In this document: one piece after another, positions 1 through 6,077 of the stretch | How positions within the stretch are numbered: the first letter of the stretch is position 1 | How the letters are laid out: each line of letters starts with the position of its first letter | Assembly: GCA_023396625.1 (NCBI GenBank) | Contig: JAEWVY010000226.1 | Coordinates: 1 to 7,283 of the forward strand | Reading direction: 5' to 3' | From: Pseudomonadota bacterium | GTDB taxonomy: Bacteria > Pseudomonadota > Gammaproteobacteria > Burkholderiales > Burkholderiaceae_C | DNA: 7,283 nucleotides | Made by a program: the position numbers and the translations under genes | Notes under the pieces: generated by a model | Databases searched by the model: none | Told to the model about the DNA's origin: nothing | What the model saw: only the letters and a program-made list of their open reading frames with translations

Positions 1-783
1 GTCGTGCACCGTGTAGTAGGGATGGAACGGAATGCCATCGAGCGGATGGCCATGCGCATCCTTCGGCGCGCCGGGTGCCTTGATCTCGATGCCGTCGGGG
101 TTGTTCGACCCCACGTCGTGCAGCGCCAACAAATGTGCCACGACCAAGCCCAGGAGCACCAGGGGCACGGCGATCACGTGGAAGCTGAAGAAGCGGTTGA
201 GCGTGGCATCGCCGACCACAAAGTCACCGCGGATCAGCAAGGCCAGGTCCGGACCGATGAAGGGAATCGCCGAGAACAGGTTCACGATCACCTGTGCGCC
301 CCAGTATGACATCTGGCCCCACGGAAGCAGGTACCCCATGAAGGCCTCGGCCATCAGCGCCAGGAAAATGGCGCAACCGAACAACCAGACCAACTCGCGG
401 GGCTTGCGATAGCTCCCGTACATCAGCCCCCGGAACATGTGCAGGTACACGACCACGAAGAACGCCGACGCACCCGTCGAATGCATGTAGCGGATCAGCC
501 ACCCCCAGGGCACGTCGCGCATGATGTACTCGACCGATGCGAACGCGAGGCCCGCATCGGGCTTGTAATGCATGACGAGGAAAATGCCCGTCACGATCTG
601 GATCACCAGCACCAGCAGGGACAGCGACCCGAAGATGTACCAGAAATTGAAATTCTTCGGAGCGTAGTACTCCGACATATGGACACGGTAGGCGGAAAAG
701 GCTGTCGGGAACCGGTTCTCGAACCAGTTGGTCAGCTTTTCGCCTGCGGAGGCGTTGGGGGAGATTTCCTTGAATTCAGCCAT
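1..783 (-). CDS. petB: Cytochrome b of the cytochrome bc1 complex (partial, C-terminus missing)
   Basis: This is the membrane subunit of ubiquinol:cytochrome c oxidoreductase, which oxidises quinol and passes electrons across the inner membrane through two b hemes. The frame is open for 261 residues from an ATG to the left edge, so the C-terminal part with the Qo-site PEWY motif lies outside. Heme-ligand histidine pairs are at H101/H115 and H202/H217, followed by the family signature HDVGSNNPDG at 222-231. Several hydrophobic helices are visible, for example around 45-70, 105-120, 135-150 and 203-220. The start is fixed by an AGGAGG at 790-795 lying 6 bases upstream and overlapping the petA stop codon, which suggests translational coupling. 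Only 11 bases separate it from petA, so the two form one operon. Cytochrome c1 (petC) is expected to follow outside the window. Identification is secure. Confidence 0.97.
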   Translation of the reverse strand, partial: MAEFKEISPNASAGEKLTNWFENRFPTAFSAYRVHMSEYYAPKNFNFWYIFGSLSLLVLVIQIVTGIFLVMHYKPDAGLAFASVEYIMRDVPWGWLIRYMHSTGASAFFVVVYLHMFRGLMYGSYRKPRELVWLFGCAIFLALMAEAFMGYLLPWGQMSYWGAQVIVNLFSAIPFIGPDLALLIRGDFVVGDATLNRFFSFHVIAVPLVLLGLVVAHLLALHDVGSNNPDGIEIKAPGAPKDAHGHPLDGIPFHPYYTVHD

Positions 784-794
784 GATCGTCCTCC

Positions 795-1385
795 TCAAGC
801 CTTCTTGTCTTCGCCGATCAGCAGCTTGCTGTCGGAGAGGTACATATGCGGTGGCACTTCGAGATTGTCGGGCGCGGGCTTGTTCTTGAAGACGCGGCCT
901 GCCAGATCGAAGGTGGAACCATGGCAGGGACAGAAAAACCCACCCTTCCAGTCATCGGGCAACGAGGGCTGGGGCCCGGGTTGCAGCTTGTCCGAGGGCG
1001 AACACCCCAGGTGCGTGCAGATGCCGACGGCCACGAACACATCCGGCTTGATCGAGCGGGCGGCGTTGCGCGCGTAGTCGGGCTGTTGCTCCCGCTGCGA
1101 TTGCGGATCGGCCAGTTGTCCGTCCAGCTGGGCCAGATCCGCCAGCATTTCCGGCGTGCGGCGCATGATCCACACCGGCTTGCCGCGCCATTCCACGGTC
1201 ATTTTCTCGCCAGGCTTCAGCGTGGAGATGTCGGCCTCCACCGCCGCACCCGCCGCCTTGGCTCTCTCCGAGGGCTCGAAGCTGCTGACGAAAGGAACAG
1301 CCACCGCCACGCCACCCACGGCACTGGCGCAACCTGTCGCGATCAACCATGTCCGCTTGCTGCTGTCGACTGGAGTGTCACTCAT
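795..1385 (-). CDS. petA: Ubiquinol-cytochrome c reductase iron-sulfur (Rieske) subunit
   Basis: This 196-residue protein carries the high-potential [2Fe-2S] cluster that takes the first electron from quinol in the bc1 complex and moves it to cytochrome c1. Cluster ligands are C123 and H125 (box CTHLGC) and C152 and H155 (box CPCHG), with C128 and C154 placed for the usual disulfide. The N-terminus has SSKRTWLI followed by an uncleaved-type hydrophobic segment to about residue 34, a Tat-like signal anchor with Lys-Arg instead of Arg-Arg. The periplasmic domain has 23 residues between the two cluster boxes and ends on a GEDKKA tail. The start ATG is supported by GAGGA 5 bases upstream; the same frame stays open far beyond it, but that part has no family similarity. 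It is the first gene of the petA-petB unit and is divergent from mscL. Confidence 0.97.
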   Translation of the reverse strand: MSDTPVDSSKRTWLIATGCASAVGGVAVAVPFVSSFEPSERAKAAGAAVEADISTLKPGEKMTVEWRGKPVWIMRRTPEMLADLAQLDGQLADPQSQREQQPDYARNAARSIKPDVFVAVGICTHLGCSPSDKLQPGPQPSLPDDWKGGFFCPCHGSTFDLAGRVFKNKPAPDNLEVPPHMYLSDSKLLIGEDKKA

Positions 1386-1427
1386 GGGAATCCTCAAGAA
1401 TGCTGTGTGTATCAGGGTCAACCGAAG

Positions 1428-1433
1428 ATTGTA
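1428..1433 (-). promoter_or_regulatory. Possible -10 element for petA-petB
   Basis: Read on the minus strand this is TACAAT, five of six bases of the sigma70 -10 consensus, about 43 bases upstream of the petA start codon. No good -35 hexamer sits at 16-18 bases; the nearest TTGTCA (1457-1462) is 23 bases away, which is too far. The call rests on position and the -10 match alone. Confidence 0.4.
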
Positions 1434-1485
1434 GCCGAGCGTTACCACCCCTCCGTTGACAAAACACCACCCCGCCGCACGTCGC

Positions 1486-1513
1486 TTGACAGACTGTCGG
1501 CGGCATGAATACT
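1486..1513 (+). promoter_or_regulatory. Possible sigma70 promoter for mscL
   Basis: A perfect TTGACA (1486-1491) is followed after 16 bases by AATACT (1508-1513), which matches four of six bases of the -10 consensus. It would give a leader of roughly 25 bases before the mscL start. A second TTGACA at 1456-1461 lies 30 bases upstream but has no matching -10. Confidence 0.45.
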
Positions 1514-1532
1514 TGGGCGTTTTCGACTCGCC

Positions 1533-1537
1533 AGGAG
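1533..1537 (+). promoter_or_regulatory. Ribosome binding site that decides the mscL start
   Basis: AGGAG lies 7 bases before the ATG at 1545 but only 1 base before the in-frame ATG at 1539, so translation should start at 1545. Two further in-frame ATGs follow at 1551 and 1554. Confidence 0.75.
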
Positions 1538-1544
1538 AATGACA

Positions 1545-1973
1545 ATGGGGATGATGGCCGAATTCAAGGAATTCGCACTCAAGGGCAACGTGATGGATCT
1601 GGCCGTAGGGGTGATCATTGGCGGCGCGTTCGGGAAAATCGTGGACTCCGTGGTCGGCGACCTGATCATGCCCCTGGTCGGGATCGTCTTTGGGAAACTG
1701 GACTTTTCCAGCCTGTTCGTGGTGCTTGGCTCCGTACCCACCGGCACCGCGATGACCCTGGACGCACTGAAAAAAGCGGGCGTGCCAGTGTTTGCCTATG
1801 GCAACTTCATCACCGTTGCCGTCAATTTCCTCCTTTTGGCGTTCATCATCTTCATGATGGTCAAGCAGGTGAACCGCCTCAAGCGGGAGGCCCCCGCCGC
1901 CGCACCGGCGCCGGTGTCGACGCCCGAAGACGTGCTGCTGCTGCGTGAAATTCGCGACAGCCTGAAAAAATAG
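1545..1973 (+). CDS. mscL: Large-conductance mechanosensitive channel MscL
   Basis: MscL is a homopentameric inner-membrane channel that opens under extreme membrane tension to release solutes during hypo-osmotic shock. The 142-residue product has the short amphipathic N-terminus, then TM1 with the conserved run GNVMDLAVGVIIGGAFGK (14-31), a periplasmic loop, TM2 around residues 85-106 (FITVAVNFLLLAFIIFMMV), and the charged C-terminal helix (EDVLLLREIRDSLKK). Starting at 1545 puts the pore glycine at residue 22, the same number as in E. coli MscL, which supports this start over the ATG at 1539. A Pro/Ala linker (APAAAPAPV) precedes the C-terminal helix. It is a single-gene unit, divergent from petA and convergent with pdxA. 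Confidence 0.97.
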   Translation: MGMMAEFKEFALKGNVMDLAVGVIIGGAFGKIVDSVVGDLIMPLVGIVFGKLDFSSLFVVLGSVPTGTAMTLDALKKAGVPVFAYGNFITVAVNFLLLAFIIFMMVKQVNRLKREAPAAAPAPVSTPEDVLLLREIRDSLKK

Positions 1974-2000
1974 ATCGGTCAGGCGCCCCCGACCAGACCG
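1965..2000 (-). terminator. Possible rho-independent terminator for the nif3-pdxA unit
   Basis: On the minus strand CGGTC (2000-1996) can pair with GACCG (1980-1976) across a 15-base loop, followed by ATCTATTTTTT (1975-1965). The run of T is good but the stem is only 5 bp with a large loop, and alternative pairings exist. It overlaps the end of mscL, whose final Lys codons and stop supply the T tract. Confidence 0.3.
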
Positions 2001-2009
2001 GCGCACCGT

Positions 2010-3065
2010 TCAGCGCGACATCCGGCGCGCCATGCGCAAGGCTTCGATCAGGCTGGCCGGGTCGGCGTGGCCCGTGCCGGCAAGGTCGAAAGCCGTGCCA
2101 TGGTCGGGACTGGTCCGCACCCACGGCAGACCCAGCGTGACGTTCACGCCCTTGTCCACCCCAAGGTATTTCACTGGAATCAGCCCCTGGTCGTGGTACA
2201 TCGCCACCACGACGTCGAACTCGCCACGCCGCTGTGCGGTCGATCGCGCCCGCATGAACACGGTGTCGGGCGCGAAGGGTCCCTGGGCGTCGATGCCCAG
2301 CGCCCGCGCGGCGGCAATCGCCGGGGCGATCACGTCGATCTCCTCCCTGCCGAACAGCCCGCCCTCCCCCGCGTGCGGATTGAGTCCCGCCACGCCGATG
2401 CGCGGCACGCGCCGCAACGCGGCGGTCAGCGCCTCATGCGCGATGCGCAGGGTCTGCAACACGCTGTCGAAGGTCACCGCCTCGATCGCCTGACGCAATG
2501 GCAAGTGGATGGTCACGAGGACCGTGCGCAGTTCGTCGCTGGCCAGCATCATGCGCACGGGCACGTCGGCGACCGGCTGGCCGGCAAACGCGGCCGCCTC
2601 CGCCTGAAGCAGTTCGGTGTGCCCAGGAAACGGCACCCCCGCCGCGGCCAGTGCCTCCTTGTGCAGCGGCGCGGTCACCATCGCGGCCAGTTCCCCACGC
2701 AGCGCCGCGCGCGCGGCCCAGGTCACGCAGTCGGCCGCCACCCGCCCTGCCCGCGCGCTGACCCGCCCCAGGGGCAACTCCGGCACGGGCGCCACGACCT
2801 GCAGCACCGGGAGGCAGCGCGGCGGCATGTCCAGCGCCTGCGCCGGTGCTGTGAGCAGGGCCACCGGCACCGGGGCCTGCCCTGCCTCGGTGATGTCGCG
2901 CACCGCGCGGCGCAGGCTTGCCACATCCCCGGCGACAAAGCAGCCCCGCGTCACATCGGGTGCGTCGCGAAACGCCTTGGCGATGATTTCCGGGCCAATG
3001 CCCGCCGGGTCGCCAAGGGTGATGGCGATCGGGCGGGCGACAGGCTGCGCGGCGGTCTCGGTCAT
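2010..3065 (-). CDS. pdxA: 4-hydroxythreonine-4-phosphate dehydrogenase PdxA
   Basis: PdxA oxidises 4-phosphohydroxy-L-threonine with NAD(P)+ to a product that decarboxylates to 3-amino-1-hydroxyacetone phosphate, the partner of deoxyxylulose phosphate in pyridoxal phosphate synthesis by the DXP-dependent route. The 351-residue cytosolic protein shows GDPAGIGPE (18-26), TAPLHKE (131-137), PGHTE (147-151), NPHAGEGGLFG (229-239), YHDQGLIPVK (290-299) and TSPDHGTAFDLAG (318-330). By alignment to E. coli PdxA the divalent-metal ligands are H187, H231 and H291, all present. Its start lies 3 bases after the stop of the upstream Nif3-family gene and has no clear Shine-Dalgarno, so translation is probably coupled. 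In many proteobacteria pdxA instead sits near surA and rsmA, so this placement is a local arrangement. No truncation or missing key residue is seen. Confidence 0.96.
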   Translation of the reverse strand: MTETAAQPVARPIAITLGDPAGIGPEIIAKAFRDAPDVTRGCFVAGDVASLRRAVRDITEAGQAPVPVALLTAPAQALDMPPRCLPVLQVVAPVPELPLGRVSARAGRVAADCVTWAARAALRGELAAMVTAPLHKEALAAAGVPFPGHTELLQAEAAAFAGQPVADVPVRMMLASDELRTVLVTIHLPLRQAIEAVTFDSVLQTLRIAHEALTAALRRVPRIGVAGLNPHAGEGGLFGREEIDVIAPAIAAARALGIDAQGPFAPDTVFMRARSTAQRRGEFDVVVAMYHDQGLIPVKYLGVDKGVNVTLGLPWVRTSPDHGTAFDLAGTGHADPASLIEALRMARRMSR

Positions 3066-3068
3066 GGT

Positions 3069-3860
3069 TCAGGCCGGGTTGTCGATGTCGATGAAGCGGT
3101 GCCGCAGGCCCAGCCGCGCCGCGACCTGCGCGGCCACGGCGGGCGCGCCGTAACGTTCAGTCGCGTGGTGGCCACAGGCGATGAACGTCACGCCGCACTC
3201 GCGCGCCAGATGGGCCTGGGGCTCCGAAATTTCACCCGTCACGAATGCCTGCGCGCCGGCGGCGATGGCCGACTCGAAATAGCCCTGCGCACCACCGCTG
3301 CACCACGCTATCTTTGTAATGGCATCTTGTGACCCGGGGACGCTGGTAACCTCCCGTTTCAATGCCGAACCGACGTGCCGGGCCAGCAGCTCCGGCGTCA
3401 TCGCCTCCCGTGGCTCGGCCCAGGTGCCCAGGCAGCCCAGGTCCTGCTCGCCAAACCGGCTTTCGACGCGCCAGCCCAGCACCTGGGCCAGTTGCGCATT
3501 GTTGCCCAGCGTGGGGTGGGCATCGAGCGGCAGGTGGTAGGCGAACAGGTTGATGTCATGGGCCAGCAGCAGGGCCAGGCGCCGCTTCTTCCAGCCGGTC
3601 ACGCTGGCGTCCTGGCCGCGCCAGAACAGGCCATGGTGCACCAGGATCGCGTCCGCCTGCGCCGCGATGGCCGCCTCGATCAACGCCTGGCTGGCGGTCA
3701 CGCCCGAGACGATGCTCCGCACCCGCGGCCGGCCCTCGACCTGCAGGCCGTTGGGCCCGTAGTCCTGGAAGCGGCCAGGCTCGAGCAGGTCATCGAACGC
3801 CTGCAGCAGCGTGTTTCGGTCGACCGAAAGGGGGGGCTCGGGATTTGGCGTGTCGGGCAT
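3069..3860 (-). CDS. Nif3/YbgI-family dinuclear metal-binding protein
   Basis: This 263-residue protein belongs to the Nif3 (NIF3-like 1, YbgI, often labelled GTP cyclohydrolase 1 type 2 homologue) family, whose members form a ring-shaped hexamer with a two-metal site in each subunit. The biological role is not settled, and the cyclohydrolase label should not be taken as function. Metal ligands align with E. coli YbgI: H75 and H76 (LVHHGLFW), D113 (YHLPLDAH), and H231 and E235 (GHHATERYG). The GEISEPQAH stretch is at 209-217. The ATG at 3860 gives a length close to the family's usual 247-odd residues; an in-frame GTG at 3884 is possible, and neither has a strong Shine-Dalgarno. The reading frame stays open far upstream, antisense to htrA, without family similarity. 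It precedes pdxA in one unit and is divergent from htrA. Confidence 0.93.
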   Translation of the reverse strand: MPDTPNPEPPLSVDRNTLLQAFDDLLEPGRFQDYGPNGLQVEGRPRVRSIVSGVTASQALIEAAIAAQADAILVHHGLFWRGQDASVTGWKKRRLALLLAHDINLFAYHLPLDAHPTLGNNAQLAQVLGWRVESRFGEQDLGCLGTWAEPREAMTPELLARHVGSALKREVTSVPGSQDAITKIAWCSGGAQGYFESAIAAGAQAFVTGEISEPQAHLARECGVTFIACGHHATERYGAPAVAAQVAARLGLRHRFIDIDNPA

Positions 3861-3925
3861 GCCCCGGATTGTCGGTGAAATCACACGTCGCCCGCCGGCT
3901 TCGCGCCCGGGCGCAACCACCCGCC

Positions 3926-3931
3926 TACAAT
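3926..3931 (+). promoter_or_regulatory. Possible -10 element for the htrA-type protease gene
   Basis: TACAAT, five of six bases of the sigma70 -10 consensus, lies 40 bases upstream of the start codon. The expected -35 position is occupied by the GC palindrome GCGCCCGGGCGC (3903-3914) rather than a recognisable hexamer. No RpoE-type GGAACTT / TCAAA pair was found in the 111-base gap. Confidence 0.4.
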
Positions 3932-3971
3932 TTGACGTGCCGCCCTCACGGGTGTTTCCAGGCTGCCCCGC

Positions 3972-5129
3972 ATGAAACGTCTCTGGCTGTTTTTCTCCCA
4001 AACCGTGACCGTCCTGATCGCGGCCTATTTCGTCGTCGCCACCCTGAAGCCGCAGTGGCTGGACCGGCAGGTGCCCGCCCTGGGCGGGACCATCGCGATG
4101 GTCGAAGCCCCTGCCTCGGCGGGATCGGGTCCGTCGGCCACGCCTCCCGGCAGTTTCCGGCAGGCGGCAAGGAAAGCCGCACCCGCCGTGGTGAGCATCA
4201 ATACCAGCAAGACGGCGGAAAGAAACCCGCAGAGCAGCGATCCGTGGTTTCGCTTTTTCTTCGGCGACCAGGGCGACCAGCCCCAAATCGGCCTGGGCAG
4301 CGGTGTGATCGTGAGCCCCTCGGGCTACATCCTGACCAACAACCATGTGGTCGAAGGGGCTGACGAAATCGAAGTCGTGCTGACCGACAGCCGCCATGCC
4401 CGCGCCAAGGTCATCGGCACCGACCCGGATTCCGACCTCGCCGTGCTGAAAATCGAGCTCGACCGGCTGCCGTTCATCGTCCTCGGCGACTCCGACGCGC
4501 TGCAGGTCGGCGACCAGGTGCTGGCCATTGGCAACCCGTTCGGCGTCGGCCAGACCGTCACCAGCGGCATCGTCAGCGCGCTGGGGCGCAATCAGCTGGG
4601 CATCAACACCTTCGAGAACTTCATCCAGACCGACGCCGCGATCAACCCCGGCAACTCGGGCGGCGCGCTGGTGGACGCCGCGGGCAACCTCACGGGGATC
4701 AACACCGCGATCTATTCGCGTTCGGGCGGCAACATGGGCATCGGCTTCGCCATCCCGGTGTCCACCGCGAAAATGGTGATGGAAGGCATCGTGAAGGAAG
4801 GGCGGGTGACGCGCGGATGGATCGGCGTCGAACCCAACGAGCTGACTCCCGAACTCGCGGAGACCTTCGGCGTGAAAGCCTCCTCGGGCGTGATCATCAC
4901 CGGCGTGCTGCAGAACGGCCCGGCGGCGCAGGCGGGCATCCGGCCCGGCGACGTGATCCGGCAGGTGGCCGGCAAACCCGTGGCCACGGTGGGCGAACTG
5001 CTGTCGTCCGTCGCCGCGCTCAAGCCGGGCACCCCGTCCAAATTCGGCCTGCTGCGCCGCGACCAGCCACTCGAGCTGGACGTGACGCCGGGCCAACGCC
5101 CTCGGCCGCGGGCAGCGGCACGCCAGTAA
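3972..5129 (+). CDS. Membrane-anchored HtrA-family serine protease (DegS-like, one PDZ domain)
   Basis: This is a trypsin-fold HtrA/Deg protease of the periplasm, 385 residues. A single N-terminal hydrophobic segment (about 6-24, VTVLIAAYFVVATL) has no clear signal-peptidase site and probably anchors it in the inner membrane. The protease domain follows (about 65-275) with the catalytic triad H125 (TNNHVVEG), D155 (DSDLAVLK) and S229 (NPGNSGGALV). One PDZ domain (about 282-373) starts with the carboxylate-binding-type loop WIGV (283-286). The layout of one anchor, one protease and one PDZ domain matches E. coli DegS and AlgW-type regulators, which cleave the anti-sigma factor RseA; DegQ and DegP have two PDZ domains. 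Whether this one controls RpoE cannot be told from the window. The tail (PRPRAAARQ) is basic. The start has only a weak AGG 9 bases upstream. It is a single-gene unit, convergent with tatC. Confidence 0.93.
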   Translation: MKRLWLFFSQTVTVLIAAYFVVATLKPQWLDRQVPALGGTIAMVEAPASAGSGPSATPPGSFRQAARKAAPAVVSINTSKTAERNPQSSDPWFRFFFGDQGDQPQIGLGSGVIVSPSGYILTNNHVVEGADEIEVVLTDSRHARAKVIGTDPDSDLAVLKIELDRLPFIVLGDSDALQVGDQVLAIGNPFGVGQTVTSGIVSALGRNQLGINTFENFIQTDAAINPGNSGGALVDAAGNLTGINTAIYSRSGGNMGIGFAIPVSTAKMVMEGIVKEGRVTRGWIGVEPNELTPELAETFGVKASSGVIITGVLQNGPAAQAGIRPGDVIRQVAGKPVATVGELLSSVAALKPGTPSKFGLLRRDQPLELDVTPGQRPRPRAAARQ

Positions 5130-5150
5130 TTGCTATTGAAAAAATAGCAA
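5130..5150. repeat. AT-rich perfect inverted repeat just after the htrA stop
   Basis: TTGCTATT (5130-5137) and AATAGCAA (5143-5150) are perfect 8-bp inverted arms around the loop GAAAA. The arm begins immediately after the htrA TAA. It is much richer in A and T than the surrounding DNA. It can form a hairpin on either strand and could terminate convergent transcripts, but no U tract follows on either strand, so it is not a standard intrinsic terminator. Confidence 0.8.
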
Positions 5151-5169
5151 ATAACGACCGAAGGATGCT

Positions 5170-5199
5170 GGGAAAACCCGGTTTTCCCTGGAAATTTCC
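5170..5199. repeat. Second inverted repeat plus adjoining palindrome before the tatC stop
   Basis: GGGAAAACC (5170-5178) and GGTTTTCCC (5180-5188) are perfect 9-bp inverted arms around one base, effectively an 8-bp stem with a 3-base loop. Directly after it GGAAATTTCC (5190-5199) is a perfect 10-bp palindrome ending one base before the tatC stop codon (5201-5203). Together with the repeat at 5130-5150 these fill most of the convergent htrA-tatC gap. A transcription-stop role is inferred from position only. Confidence 0.75.
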
Positions 5200-5200
5200 C

Positions 5201-5995
5201 TCAGGACGACTTGGCGTCCGCGTCGGTCTCGGGAGCCGCCGTATGTTTGATGAACAACTGCGCGGCCCAGATGCCCAGTTCATACAGCAGGCACATCGGA
5301 ATCGCCAGCGCCAATTGCGACACCACGTCCGGCGGCGTCACGATGGCCGCGACGATGAACGCCAACACCACGAAATACGCGCGAAAGGCCTTGAGTTTCT
5401 CGATGCTGACGACGCCCAGGCGCGCCAACACCACCACGGCCACCGGCACCTCGAACGTCAGTCCGAACGCGAGGAACATGGTCAGCACGAACGTCAGGTA
5501 AGCCTCGATGTCCGGCGCGGCGGTGATGCTCTTGGGCGCAAAACCCTGGATGAACTTGAACACCTGCCCGAACACGAAGAAGTAGCAGAAGGCCACCCCC
5601 AGCAGGAACAGCACCGTGCTCGACACCACCAGCGGGAGCACCAGCTTTTTCTCGTGCGAGTACAGCCCGGGCGCGACAAAGGCCCAGACCTGGTAGAGCA
5701 CCACCGGCAGCGCCAGCAGAAACGCCGTCATCAACATGATCTTCAGCGGCACCATGAACGGCGAGATCACCGAGGTGGCGATCAGCGTGGCGCCCTTGGG
5801 CAGGTGGGCGACCAGCGGGGCCGCCAGCAGGTCATAGAGCGCGCCGGGGCCAGGGTACAGCGCCAGGATGGCGGCGCCGACGCCGATGGCCAGCATGGCC
5901 CTGACCAGGCGGTCGCGCAGTTCCATCAGGTGCTGCACGAAGGGCTGCTCGGTGCCGGCGAGTTCGTCTTTGGGAGGTTGCTGGGATTCGGGCAT
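5201..5995 (-). CDS. tatC: Sec-independent (Tat) protein translocase subunit TatC
   Basis: TatC is the polytopic core of the twin-arginine translocase; it binds the signal peptide and, with TatB, forms the receptor. The 264-residue protein has the six-helix pattern. Residues important in E. coli TatC are present: E25 (HLMELRDRL; E. coli E15), F106 and E115 in FVAPGLYSHEKK (F94, E103), E182 in FEVPVA (E170) and D223 in TPPDVVSQ (D211). The polar cluster residues T220 and Q227 match E. coli T208 and Q215, while the E. coli M205 position is A217. The start ATG has no clear Shine-Dalgarno. It lies 82 bases after tatB, a longer gap than is usual between these genes, and is the last gene of the HIT-tatA-tatB-tatC unit. 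Confidence 0.97.
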   Translation of the reverse strand: MPESQQPPKDELAGTEQPFVQHLMELRDRLVRAMLAIGVGAAILALYPGPGALYDLLAAPLVAHLPKGATLIATSVISPFMVPLKIMLMTAFLLALPVVLYQVWAFVAPGLYSHEKKLVLPLVVSSTVLFLLGVAFCYFFVFGQVFKFIQGFAPKSITAAPDIEAYLTFVLTMFLAFGLTFEVPVAVVVLARLGVVSIEKLKAFRAYFVVLAFIVAAIVTPPDVVSQLALAIPMCLLYELGIWAAQLFIKHTAAPETDADAKSS

Positions 5996-6077
5996 GGTCA
6001 GGACGCGGCGCCCAGGGAATGTGGCGCGGTCACGGCAGTGTTAACGAGAGATGGCTTTCATGTTCCCGGCGGTCGCT

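Noticed and set aside
1417..1460. GTCAAC (1417-1422) and GTTGAC (1455-1460) as a regulator dyad between petA and mscL.
   Set aside because: The arms are only 6 bp and 32 bases apart, and no known operator form fits. One arm lies inside the petA leader.
1386..2006. The Rieske frame extends upstream to 2006, antisense to mscL.
   Set aside because: MscL is clear on the plus strand, the extension is low-complexity shadow sequence, and the ATG at 1385 has a good Shine-Dalgarno and gives the normal family length.
2067..3332. A 421-codon plus-strand open frame antisense to pdxA.
   Set aside because: Its translation is rich in Arg, His and Gly with no motifs, while the opposite strand encodes a complete PdxA with all metal ligands.
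3861..5096. The Nif3-family frame stays open for about 412 codons upstream, antisense to htrA, suggesting a giant fusion protein.
   Set aside because: The extra part has no recognisable domain, is Arg/His/Gly-rich shadow sequence typical of antisense frames in GC-rich genes, and htrA on the plus strand is unmistakable. The Nif3 product is full length from 3860.
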